Of a stretch of DNA of 64,000 nucleotides, positions 9,886-17,239 are shown one piece after another. Below the pieces are notes generated by a model. That model saw only the letters and a list, made by a program, of their open reading frames with translations. It did not search any database and was not told where the DNA came from. The DNA is taken from assembly GCF_009882985.1 (NCBI RefSeq), contig NZ_WTUZ01000039.1:372001-436000 (forward strand). Direction: 5' to 3'. A program made the position numbers and the translations under genes. The DNA comes from Paenibacillus silvestris (GTDB taxonomy: Bacteria; Bacillota; Bacilli; Paenibacillales; NBRC-103111). How positions within the stretch are numbered: position 1 is the stretch's first letter; every line of letters begins with the position of its first letter.

Positions 9886-9942
9886 TTGACAAATTAAATA
9901 TGACCGTAGTATGATGACTGTAGTCACATGACTGTGGTCACT
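9886..9942 (+). promoter_or_regulatory. promoter with three tandem 14-bp operator repeats
   Basis: The -35 TTGACA (9886-9891) and -10 TATGAT (9910-9915) are 18 bp apart. Repeats TGACCGTAGTATGA (9901), TGACTGTAGTCACA (9915) and TGACTGTGGTCACT (9929) follow at an exact 14-bp period, and the last two have TGAC...GTCA symmetry. They cover the -10 and the start site, which fits repression by the adjacent TetR protein. Confidence 0.7.
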
Positions 9943-9986
9943 ATTGACTAAAAAAATAAAAAAACCTAAGAAAGAGGTTGTTCAAT

Positions 9987-10847
9987 ATGAAAATTGCTAT
10001 TATCGGAACAGGGAATGTTGGAGGAAGCCTTGCGCGGATTTTTACTCGAAAAGGACATACTGTAACTATCGCTAATTCGAGTAACTCCCCAGCTTTGCAC
10101 GAATTAGCCAAGGAGATTGGAGCAACTCCAGCAACGGTTCAGGACGTCGCGCAAGGAGCCGACATTGTTATCCTTTCCATTCCCACCAAGAGAATGGTTG
10201 ATTTACCAAAGGAATTCCTCCAAACAATCGCTCCAGGAGCGATTGTGATCGATACCAGCAATTATTATCCTTTGCACCGCGACGGCGCTATTGAGCCTAT
10301 TGAAAAAGGAATGCCCGAAAGCCGTTGGGTCGAGCAGCAAATCAAGCACTCGGTTATCAAAGCGTTCAGTGCCACTAATTGGTATAACTTGACGGAAGAA
10401 ATTCAGTCTGGACTTTCTCGACGCCTAGCTTTGCCGGTGTCCGGTGATGATCCTGCAGCTAAGGCGATCGTATCCCAGTTGGTAACCGAGGCAGGTTTTG
10501 ATCCTGTAGATGCTGGCGGGCTTGATGAGTCTTGGCGCCTACAACCTGGGTCGCCAGCGTATTGCACGAATCTTAGCGTAGAAGAAATGCATGTAGCTCT
10601 TTCCCAAGCGACTAACGAGCGTAAACCAGATTCATCAGGCATCCGTGATAGCGAAGAAGAACTACAAAAGGCACAGGAGATGCAAGTCGCGTTTTTCCAG
10701 GCGTTCGACAATGCCATTCAAGTTCTGGTGGAATCGAACCAAGGGACAGAAGCGGCTGTAACCAAGGGAATCGTTGATCAATTTATGTCGGGCCGAAATC
10801 CGGGAGACATTCTTGCCCACGTATTCGAGCATAAACGCTTGGATTAA
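9987..10847 (+). CDS. NADP-binding oxidoreductase, F420-reductase-like
   Basis: A 286-residue cytoplasmic protein with an N-terminal dinucleotide-binding fold (MKIAIIGTGNVGGSLARIFTRKGHTVTIANSS) of the NADP-dependent F420 reductase-like / ketopantoate-reductase-like superfamily, and a helical C-terminal part. The segment VIDTSNYYP and the Rossmann strand IVILSIP fit this class. The substrate is unknown; in Firmicutes such proteins are usually assigned as NADPH-dependent reductases. The ATG at 9987 is preferred (AGAGG at 9973-9977) over the in-frame TTG at 9978. Divergence from a TetR regulator suggests induction by a small toxic molecule. Confidence 0.8.
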   Translation: MKIAIIGTGNVGGSLARIFTRKGHTVTIANSSNSPALHELAKEIGATPATVQDVAQGADIVILSIPTKRMVDLPKEFLQTIAPGAIVIDTSNYYPLHRDGAIEPIEKGMPESRWVEQQIKHSVIKAFSATNWYNLTEEIQSGLSRRLALPVSGDDPAAKAIVSQLVTEAGFDPVDAGGLDESWRLQPGSPAYCTNLSVEEMHVALSQATNERKPDSSGIRDSEEELQKAQEMQVAFFQAFDNAIQVLVESNQGTEAAVTKGIVDQFMSGRNPGDILAHVFEHKRLD

Positions 10848-10857
10848 GTAATTATAC

Positions 10858-10897
10858 TAGAACCTCTCAGTCCACAACCGGATTGGGAGGTTCTATT
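10858..10897 (+). terminator. Rho-independent terminator
   Basis: TAGAACCTC (10858-10866) pairs with GAGGTTCTA (10887-10895), followed by TTTG. Confidence 0.7.
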
Positions 10898-11019
10898 TGT
10901 CATTAGTTCCGTTTCTCAGTCAAGTGAAGGCCAGCCCATAGACTAAGACTTGCTCAGTGATAATATACATCCATTATATTATGGCGGTTTAGCCGCCGGA
11001 CGAGGAGTATTGAATCATT

Positions 11020-11637
11020 ATGAATATAGCTGAGCTTAAGCGATTTATCATTTCAATCGAGATTAAAGCATTAGAGAAAACAGTAGTTGATGGAGAAGGG
11101 GAGAGTCAGTTCTCCGAATTGATTAGAGATAGAATCGCAAACCTCAAGCGAGAAGGAGAGTGGATTCATCAGTTTGACGAGGGGGTGCCGATTTCACGAT
11201 TCATAACGTCTGACCTCGTCATTCGGAGGGCGATCACAGGTGATGTCGATACGATACGTGACGTCTATCGCCGAGCTTCGCTGACAAACGAAGCCGACCA
11301 CCAGCTAATCGCCGCTCATCCCGAGTGGCTCGTGTGGGACGTCGCGATGCTGCCGTTCGCGCATGTTGCTGTTGTTGACGGGCGAGTCGTCGGCTTCGCA
11401 TCGGCGCGGCCGATCGACGACTTCCTCGAACTTGAGGATCTGTTCACTGATCCTGACTATAGGCGACAAGGCGTTGCCAGTGCGCTCATCGCTGACATTG
11501 CACGCCGCGGTTTGCGTATAGAGGTGTCCGCCAATCACGCGGCGAAGGCTTTTTACGAATCAGTGGGGTTCGTCGTCATCGGCATCGCTGGTTCACAGGG
11601 TGGACCGGTGCTTAGGATGCACCTCGATGTCATGTGA
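11020..11637 (+). CDS. GNAT family acetyltransferase with extra N-terminal segment
   Basis: 205 residues. About residue 66 to the end is a GNAT fold: LVIRRAITGDVDTIRDVYRR, the beta4 strand LEDLFTDPDYRRQGVASALIADI holding the acetyl-CoA loop (RRQGVA), and the ending AAKAFYESVGFVV. The first 65 residues are not a recognised domain. Base and codon use change inside the gene: the N-terminal segment is A+T-rich like the neighbours, while from about 11215 codons ending in C or G dominate. This suggests a GC-rich acquired GNAT joined to a native 5' end. The acceptor substrate is unknown. Confidence 0.8.
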   Translation: MNIAELKRFIISIEIKALEKTVVDGEGESQFSELIRDRIANLKREGEWIHQFDEGVPISRFITSDLVIRRAITGDVDTIRDVYRRASLTNEADHQLIAAHPEWLVWDVAMLPFAHVAVVDGRVVGFASARPIDDFLELEDLFTDPDYRRQGVASALIADIARRGLRIEVSANHAAKAFYESVGFVVIGIAGSQGGPVLRMHLDVM

Positions 11638-11825
11638 GTTGGACTTTGACGAGCATATTAATGTTATGGAGTATCAGGTCCACGGAACCAAACCAATCTC
11701 CGGTAGGCTTTACGATAATAGATTTTGATCAATAGTTACAATTCAAGATCGAAAAATAGTATATTGGAGAGACTATATGGATTCGCTTACAGGTATAGAA
11801 CAATAATCGAAATGGGGGAAGCCGG

Positions 11826-12818
11826 ATGTTGGTTCAACAAACGAAACCACGATTAAGAAAGTTCGGTCCAACGGATTTGCTTCTATCTCCGCTAGGACTC
11901 GGCTGCTGGCAATTCAGCAAAGCACGGGGAATCGTCGGGGGATTCTGGCCCAAGCTGGACAATGACCTCGTCCACGACATCGTGCGCGTCAGTCTCGAAG
12001 GCGGCATCAACTGGTTTGATACGGCCGAAGTCTACGGTAACGGAGAATCAGAGCAAATGCTAGCTGAATCCTTGCATGCAGCCGGGGATATAGCCAAGGA
12101 TGCTCACGTCGCTACCAAATGGTGGCCAGCATTCCGTACCGCGAGCAGCATTCCGCGCACGATCGATGAACGTCTTCGCCTTTTGGATGGATACCCTATC
12201 GACTTGTATATGATCCATCAGCCTTTTTCCTTTTCCTCCGTTGCAAGCGAGATGAAGCAAATGGCGAAGCTGGCGAAAGAGGGCAAAATTCGAAACGTCG
12301 GAGTCAGCAACTTCAATGCACGAAGGATGCGGGAAGCGGATCGCGTCTTGAAGGAGTATGGTCTGAGGCTAGCGTCCAACCAAGTGAAGTACAGTTTGCT
12401 AGATCGTCGGATCGAACGCAGTGGTGTTCTGGAGACCGCCCAAGAGCTGGGCGCTGCTATTATCGCTTATTCTCCTCTCGAACAAGGCATTCTAAGCGGC
12501 AAGTTTCATCACAATCCGGAGCTAATCCGTAAGGCTCCCGGGCCGCGCCGTCTCATGAAAGGCTTCAAGCCGCATGGCTTGCGGCAGACGAAACCACTCA
12601 TCGACATCTTGGAAAGACTGGCCGTTCAGTATGATGCTTCCGCGACGCAAGTCGCGCTCAACTGGATCATTCATGCGCACGGTGATTCCGTGTTCGCCAT
12701 TCCCGGAGCGTCCAAGCTGCGCCATGTTGAGGAAAACGTGAAAGCAATGGGCTTCCGACTGACAGCCTCCGAGATCGGTGAACTAAGCGAAATGTCTGCT
12801 CAAGTTGCGTTAAAGTAA
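11826..12818 (+). CDS. aldo/keto reductase
   Basis: A 330-residue NADPH-dependent aldo/keto reductase, TIM barrel. The catalytic tetrad is visible in its usual settings: Asp in INWFDTAEVYG, Tyr in the same block, Lys in HVATKWW and His in LYMIHQP. The cofactor region FAIPGASKLRHVEENVKA is conserved. The ATG at 11826 follows GGGGGAAGCCGG. It stands alone, bounded by a bidirectional hairpin, and resembles general-stress or aldehyde-detoxifying reductases; the substrate is not predictable. Confidence 0.9.
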   Translation: MLVQQTKPRLRKFGPTDLLLSPLGLGCWQFSKARGIVGGFWPKLDNDLVHDIVRVSLEGGINWFDTAEVYGNGESEQMLAESLHAAGDIAKDAHVATKWWPAFRTASSIPRTIDERLRLLDGYPIDLYMIHQPFSFSSVASEMKQMAKLAKEGKIRNVGVSNFNARRMREADRVLKEYGLRLASNQVKYSLLDRRIERSGVLETAQELGAAIIAYSPLEQGILSGKFHHNPELIRKAPGPRRLMKGFKPHGLRQTKPLIDILERLAVQYDASATQVALNWIIHAHGDSVFAIPGASKLRHVEENVKAMGFRLTASEIGELSEMSAQVALK

Positions 12819-12827
12819 ATGGCAACA

Positions 12828-12877
12828 AAGAAACCGATCCTTGAGACCCCCAGGTCCAGTGATCGGTTTCTTTGTGC
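12828..12877. terminator. bidirectional terminator between convergent genes
   Basis: A perfect 13-bp stem AAAGAAACCGATC (12828-12840) / GATCGGTTTCTTT (12862-12874). A-rich and T-rich flanks let it serve both the reductase (+) and the ATPase gene (-). Confidence 0.8.
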
Positions 12878-14601
12878 TAATTAATGTGTTCTGAAGGTTC
12901 TGTCTGAATAAAATTCAAATGTTTCATTCGGTTTATCACAGATAATACCTCATTGATTCTTGGTAATTCAAGCCATCTTTCGAATCCAGGGAAAAAGGAA
13001 GAAAATACAATATCCACTCCTTCTCTTTCCATATCTTCGAGAGCTTTTGTGATCTTTTCATGAAGATAGATGAGGCTATCCTGATTGCTTATAGCGATTT
13101 TTCGAATTAAAAAAGCAATAGCTGCAAGCTGGGCGTGTGATGTGATATTGTAAAGCCCTCTGATATCAATGTGTTCATCACCTATCATCATATCTCTCAT
13201 GGTTGAAACGATTAGCTTTTCTGTACCACTGCCTGTTGGATAGCTCGAAAAGTGATCGGTGGTTATTTTTCTTTCTATCTCCCATGATGCAAGAGGGATA
13301 AGGTCGCGTGGTTGGTCCTGTTCACATAATTTTTTTGCTTCCTGGGTGACGTTTTTTGGCGCAAAATTGTCCATCAGGATGATTTGATCAGCAACGGACA
13401 GGAATTCACCGCTACCTCCAATAACAAGAACAGAAGATACACCAGCAGTTTCATAAAGCTCCCTGACACGTTCTGTAAAAGGTGTAATGGGCTCACGCTT
13501 GATTAATGAACGCATTTTGACGTCTTGCATCATAAAATTCGTCGCACTTCTGTCTTCATCAATAAGCAGAAGTTTACAACCAAAGTTGATTGCCTCCATA
13601 ATATTTGCGGCTTGAGAAGTGGAACCTGAGGCGTAGTCAGTCGAAAACTGCTCAGCCGAACGATGGGGTATCCATTTTATGAAGGGGGTAATATTGATAT
13701 TTCTTATGGAACGGCCTTCCTCTGCAGCTATTTCCATTGCACTTTGTTCTGTAATCACGAATTCGCGCCCGTCGCCTACGATGTGATTGTAAATCCCCGC
13801 ATTCAGTGCATCCAGCATTGTGCTTTTACCCGAATACCCACCGCCGGTGATGACTGTCACACCATGTTTGATTCCCATTCCTCGCAAGCCACAAATTTCA
13901 ATCTCAACATCTTCTGGAGATGTAAAAGGCAAGGCCCCCTCCAGTGGCCCGATGTTGCCTTTATTTCTTGGCAAAATACTGCCATTCGCAATAAAAGCAC
14001 AATATCCACTAGATTTCAGCCATTCGCGAATCCTATTTTGTTTTTCTACCAATTCATAGGCAGCATTTAATTTGATGAGATCAAACTTGGCGATAAGCTC
14101 CTCCACTTCTTTGGGAAGTATTTTGCAGAGCATCCGCATCGCTTTGTCATTATTCTTGAATGGAAGTTGAACAGTAATCCTTAAGCATAGATACCATTTT
14201 TCCGAGATAACTTCGACAAAGGAGGCATTACGTTGCAGCACTACATTGGTTGGACGAAAACAATAAAAAGCGCCATTTTCTTTGTCCGAACGTGACCGGT
14301 TATAAAGCAATTTATTTAAGGCCTCAATATGGTCAACCCATGCTCTTAATGCAAAATCCGAGAGAACAACTTGATCCCTATTTTCATCTAAGCCGAGACG
14401 GTCAAAAGGGATTCTGATGGTGATACATGGTTTATCCAGTGTGAGTTTATGTGTCCGTTCAATGTAATAGGCAACATCATTATGCCAATAGGTTGGGTCA
14501 GATACCGTCCCCCCTTGATCATAGTAGGAACCTTCATAAATCATACTGTAAGAGGACTGTCCGGATTGTAAGGAACGAAAATATTGAGCGAGTCTTTTAA
14601 T
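12877..14601 (-). CDS. ABC-class P-loop ATPase (PF09818-type), probable ATT start
   Basis: A 574-residue soluble ATPase of the poorly characterised 'predicted ATPase of the ABC class' family. The Walker A loop is in VITGGGYSGKSTMLDAL and the Walker B in LLLIDEDRSATNFMMQD; the C-terminal half also shows VLVIGGSGEFLSVADQIILM. There are no membrane segments or permease partner, so it is not a transporter. The frame stays open 19 codons upstream of the first ATG (14544), and those codons (KRLAQYFRSLQSG...) resemble the usual family N-terminus. AAAGGATGA (about 14611-14619) is well placed for an ATT codon at 14599-14601, whereas the ATG at 14544 has no ribosome site. A leader ORF and two terminators lie upstream, suggesting attenuation. 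The function is unknown. Confidence 0.75.
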   Translation of the reverse strand: MKRLAQYFRSLQSGQSSYSMIYEGSYYDQGGTVSDPTYWHNDVAYYIERTHKLTLDKPCITIRIPFDRLGLDENRDQVVLSDFALRAWVDHIEALNKLLYNRSRSDKENGAFYCFRPTNVVLQRNASFVEVISEKWYLCLRITVQLPFKNNDKAMRMLCKILPKEVEELIAKFDLIKLNAAYELVEKQNRIREWLKSSGYCAFIANGSILPRNKGNIGPLEGALPFTSPEDVEIEICGLRGMGIKHGVTVITGGGYSGKSTMLDALNAGIYNHIVGDGREFVITEQSAMEIAAEEGRSIRNINITPFIKWIPHRSAEQFSTDYASGSTSQAANIMEAINFGCKLLLIDEDRSATNFMMQDVKMRSLIKREPITPFTERVRELYETAGVSSVLVIGGSGEFLSVADQIILMDNFAPKNVTQEAKKLCEQDQPRDLIPLASWEIERKITTDHFSSYPTGSGTEKLIVSTMRDMMIGDEHIDIRGLYNITSHAQLAAIAFLIRKIAISNQDSLIYLHEKITKALEDMEREGVDIVFSSFFPGFERWLELPRINEVLSVINRMKHLNFIQTEPSEHIN

Positions 14602-14640
14602 AAAGCATCATCCTTTCATATTTGGAAGCAGTGAACGCAT

Positions 14641-14672
14641 AAAAAAATAACAGCCACTCCGAAAGTGGCTGT
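14641..14672 (-). terminator. second leader terminator before the ABC-class ATPase
   Basis: On the minus strand a perfect 9-bp stem, ACAGCCACT / AGTGGCTGT (14650-14658 with 14664-14672), is followed by TTATTTTTTT. It lies between the leader ORF and the ATPase gene's ribosome site, so it acts inside the 5' leader and not at a gene end. Confidence 0.8.
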
Positions 14673-14710
14673 CATAGACTGAGAAGAAAGCGTAAACGTT
14701 CCTTCTGCCT

Positions 14711-14749
14711 AAATATAAAAGCCCTGAGAGTGAATCCTACCCTCAGAGC
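14711..14749 (-). terminator. first leader terminator (attenuator arm)
   Basis: On the minus strand GCTCTGAGGG (14749-14740) pairs with CTCTCAGGGC (14730-14721), ten pairs with two G-U, followed by TTTTATATTT. Its 5' arm can instead pair with the end of the leader ORF. Confidence 0.7.
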
Positions 14750-14772
14750 CTGCTATATTCGTAAAAGAATAA

Positions 14773-14817
14773 CTAAAAAGCAGCATGAGGATAAGAGGTA
14801 TATTTGTTTGTTTTCAT
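14773..14817 (-). CDS. 14-codon leader peptide MKTNKYTSYPHAAF
   Basis: A very short ORF with an excellent ribosome site (GAGGTGAGG, 14821-14829) a few bases before its ATG. The first terminator arm starts 24 bases after its stop. Codons 9-13 (14793-14780) are complementary to 14738-14753, the 5' arm of that terminator: eight consecutive pairs plus four more. The arrangement matches translation-coupled attenuation, as known for erm-type and amino-acid leaders. The peptide is not one I recognise and is not rich in any single amino acid, so an inhibitor or peptide-stalling signal is more likely than charged-tRNA sensing. The promoter is uncertain: a TATAAT lies at 14902-14897 with a poor -35. 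Confidence 0.6.
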   Translation of the reverse strand: MKTNKYTSYPHAAF

Positions 14818-14978
14818 TGTCCTCACCTCGTCACGAATTATTATTACAGCATGAGAATCATAACATTAAGATCATCCACGATATAGGGAAAGATTAATTA
14901 TAATGAATTCAAACCCTGAAAGATTGTCCAATCATATCAAATAGCTCCATCATAAAGTACGATAAGGAGGTGATTCAT

Positions 14979-15236
14979 TTGGCTCTTGATCGGAACAATA
15001 CGTTATCGGATTTGAAAGATGAAATTTATTATTTTGATAAACACTGGAAGAGAATTTTCAAGGGGAATCGCGCCATTTATGTGGCAACGAGAAACAACGC
15101 ATCGCTTCAGATAAGTATTGTCAATCCCAAAGGTAAGAGGATTCCAATCGTGATTCAAAAGTATAGAAAAGGAAGCAGAATTGTCGTGATCGGCCTCGCC
15201 GTGCACGCACCACCTCATAAAACGATAAATCTATGA
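14979..15236 (+). CDS. small basic protein of unknown function
   Basis: An 85-residue, Lys/Arg-rich soluble protein starting at TTG 14979, 8 bp after a perfect AAGGAGGTGA site (14964-14972). An alternative GTG at 14970 lies inside that site and is unlikely. Predicted beta-rich core (RAIYVATRNNASLQISIVN, RIPIVIQKYRK) with no known motif seen, no Cys and no signal peptide. It is monocistronic, ended by a hairpin at 15247, and divergent from the ATPase leader region. Confidence 0.6.
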   Translation: MALDRNNTLSDLKDEIYYFDKHWKRIFKGNRAIYVATRNNASLQISIVNPKGKRIPIVIQKYRKGSRIVVIGLAVHAPPHKTINL

Positions 15237-15246
15237 TAGGCTGAGG

Positions 15247-15280
15247 ACCGGGACTCCTATGGGGGTTCCGGTTTCTTTCT
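15247..15280 (+). terminator. Rho-independent terminator
   Basis: ACCGGGACTCC (15247-15257) pairs with GGGGTTCCGGT (15262-15272) with G-U pairs, followed by TTCTTTCTG. Confidence 0.7.
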
Positions 15281-15448
15281 GTAATAAATGTAGGTGTAAA
15301 GAAATTGCGGGATTTTTACTTTAATATGTTAAAATGGATATAAAATGAAATGAGATATTTCATGTTTTCACTAAGACTTAATTATCAATGACACGTCTGT
15401 CTTATTGAAAATTGTTAATAAAATGTTTTATAAAAGGATGAAACAGCA

Positions 15449-15871
15449 ATGACCCCCTTTTTTAAAATCATATTCGTTTGTACGTCACTATTAATTATAA
15501 TTGGTTGCTATAAAGACCCGAAAATTGAAGGTGCAAATAAGATTAGTCAAATGGAGAGAACCTCCATATCAGAGAAGATATTCAAACAGAACAAAGACGT
15601 GGACATTCTATGTGTCTATGGTTCACGTTTTTATAAACGTGCCGAAGATCAGGAGCAGTATAAACAAATGAATTTGAAAATAAATCATGAGTTAGGCGAA
15701 GTGAAAAAAGAGTACAAAGATGGAGGGATTTATGAAGATTACATGGCAACTAAACTCCAAGTTGGGACAAAGGTATTTACGGTTCAAGGTCAAATGCAAA
15801 CTGAACTGCTGCTTGTAAAAAAGGGAGAAAAATACGTTGTTTATGAATATCAGAATTCAAAGGATTTGTAA
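15449..15871 (+). CDS. putative lipoprotein, unknown function
   Basis: 140 residues. The N-terminus MTPFFKIIFVCTSLLIIIGC is a lipoprotein signal with a lipobox ending in Cys 20. The mature part is charged and contains RTSISEKIFKQNKDVDILCVYGSRFYKR and a C-terminal beta-rich KGEKYVVYEYQN. No family recognised. AAAAGGATGAAA precedes the ATG. The gene and the small membrane protein at 15957 lie in the same direction and may be co-transcribed. A+T-rich like the following gene. Confidence 0.65.
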   Translation: MTPFFKIIFVCTSLLIIIGCYKDPKIEGANKISQMERTSISEKIFKQNKDVDILCVYGSRFYKRAEDQEQYKQMNLKINHELGEVKKEYKDGGIYEDYMATKLQVGTKVFTVQGQMQTELLLVKKGEKYVVYEYQNSKDL

Positions 15872-15956
15872 TCTACCCCTTTGGGGGAAATACTCTTTTA
15901 ATTACACAGTTGGCATACATTCGGTACTCATGTTCATTTTTTAAAGGAAGTGAAAA

Positions 15957-16160
15957 ATGAAACTACCTTACAAAGTTGGATACTCACTAACCATATTCTG
16001 GTTTTTCTTGGTTACTTATGGATTTGTAAATTTTGATTCAGATAATGAAAGTAATAAGGTTGAATATGTTTTATTTTCTGCTTTTGCAGGGCTAATCTTA
16101 TTTCCAATTTATTTCATTATCATTTATGTTTATTACCGTTTAGGCAAGAGAACATCATGA
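15957..16160 (+). CDS. small two-helix membrane protein, unknown function
   Basis: 67 residues with two predicted membrane segments (about 8-25 and 37-60) joined by an acidic loop (FDSDNESNKVEY), and a basic C-terminus (YYRLGKRTS). An AAAGGAAGTG site precedes the ATG. No family recognised; confidence rests on the ribosome site and hydrophobic pattern. Confidence 0.55.
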   Translation: MKLPYKVGYSLTIFWFFLVTYGFVNFDSDNESNKVEYVLFSAFAGLILFPIYFIIIYVYYRLGKRTS

Positions 16161-16211
16161 ACAAGAACGCCCAAGTGATATCAATTAACGAGTAACAATA
16201 GTTAAAACCAT

Positions 16212-16236
16212 GAAGGGCTGCCAGCGGCAGCCCTTC
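16212..16236. terminator. hairpin between convergent genes
   Basis: A perfect 11-bp stem GAAGGGCTGCC / GGCAGCCCTTC with loop AGC. T-tracts are short on both sides, so it is probably a bidirectional terminator of modest strength. Confidence 0.55.
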
Positions 16237-16253
16237 AATCCGTTAGCATGAAC

Positions 16254-17120
16254 CTACTTCGACGCAAATCGTCGCGCGAACGCCACACACAATACCACCC
16301 CTATATTTACAATAAAGATCGGCCAGCCAATTGACTCATGCAATAAAAGAACGGAAAGCAACAAGCCAAAGAAAGGCTGGAGGAGTTGCAACTGCCCGAC
16401 AGCGGCAATACCTCCTTGAGCAAGGCCGCGATACCAAAATACGAAACCAATGAGCATGCTAAACAAAGAGACGTAAGCTAGACTTAATAGCGCCGAAAGA
16501 CTGGTGTTAGACCAAGAAACCGGCATGTAATAAAACGAAAGCAATAACATAACGGGAAGCGACATCATGAGCGCCCAAGAAATTACCTGCCAGCCCCCTA
16601 GTCTCCGTGAGAGTCGAGCCCCTTCGGCATAGCCGTAACCGCACGCGATAATAGATGCCAGCATGAGCCCGTCACCTACAGGCGAAGATGCAGCTCCATT
16701 GGTTAAGGCGAATCCAACGACAAGAGAGCTGCCAATAGCTGAAAGTATCCAAAAAACGGGTCGCGGACGTTCACCGCCACGCAGTACACCGAAGATTGCA
16801 GTGGAAAGTGGGAGAAGCCCGACATAGATAATCGCATGTGAGGAAGTGATGTATTGAAGCGCTAGAGCCGTGAGCAGGGGGAACCCGACTACCACACAGA
16901 GTGCTACTAACAAAAGAGGAACAATGTCGCTTCTGATGGGCCGTTGTTGCCTGAAGATGAGGAGTAACCCTCCTGCCAGCATGCCAGCAATAGCGGCACG
17001 GCACACCGTGAGAAACAAAGGATCGAAATCCATGACAGCCAAACGTGTTGCTGGTAGAGAGCCACTGAAGATAAGCACACCTAAGAATCCGTTTAACCAG
17101 CCATGCGTTGCTTTGTTCAT
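16254..17120 (-). CDS. EamA/DMT family transporter
   Basis: A 288-residue polytopic inner-membrane protein with about ten helices in two EamA halves, the drug/metabolite transporter fold (first half with GVLIFSGSLPATRLAV, second half with LLSLAYVSLFSMLIGFVFWYRGLAQGG). Such proteins export amino acids, cofactors or drugs. The ATG at 17120 is favoured by AGAGGTGA 8 bp upstream; an in-frame GTG at 17129 overlaps that site. It is divergent from a MocR regulator with GTAC-containing sites between them, a common pairing in which the MocR protein controls the exporter. Confidence 0.85.
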   Translation of the reverse strand: MNKATHGWLNGFLGVLIFSGSLPATRLAVMDFDPLFLTVCRAAIAGMLAGGLLLIFRQQRPIRSDIVPLLLVALCVVVGFPLLTALALQYITSSHAIIYVGLLPLSTAIFGVLRGGERPRPVFWILSAIGSSLVVGFALTNGAASSPVGDGLMLASIIACGYGYAEGARLSRRLGGWQVISWALMMSLPVMLLLSFYYMPVSWSNTSLSALLSLAYVSLFSMLIGFVFWYRGLAQGGIAAVGQLQLLQPFFGLLLSVLLLHESIGWPIFIVNIGVVLCVAFARRFASK

Positions 17121-17167
17121 TATAGTCACCTCTAATACATCTTTATATGGTGATTCGTATTATAATA

Positions 17168-17217
17168 GGTACAATAAATCGTGTACACTTCGTTTATCTT
17201 GTTTTGTATGGGTACAG
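17168..17217. promoter_or_regulatory. candidate MocR operator region, three GTAC-core sites
   Basis: GGTACAA (17168-17174), GTGTACAC (17181-17188) and GGTACAG (17211-17217) lie between the divergent EamA and MocR genes. A TATAAT on the minus strand adjoins the first site. Similar GTAC repeats lie before the second MocR gene at 46752. Confidence 0.45.
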
Positions 17218-17239
17218 TTTTCTGATTGGAGGCGCATGT

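Noticed and set aside
9901-9942. Short direct repeats as a CRISPR remnant
   Set aside because: The repeats are 14 bp, contiguous and lie over a promoter beside a TetR gene; there are no spacers and no cas genes.
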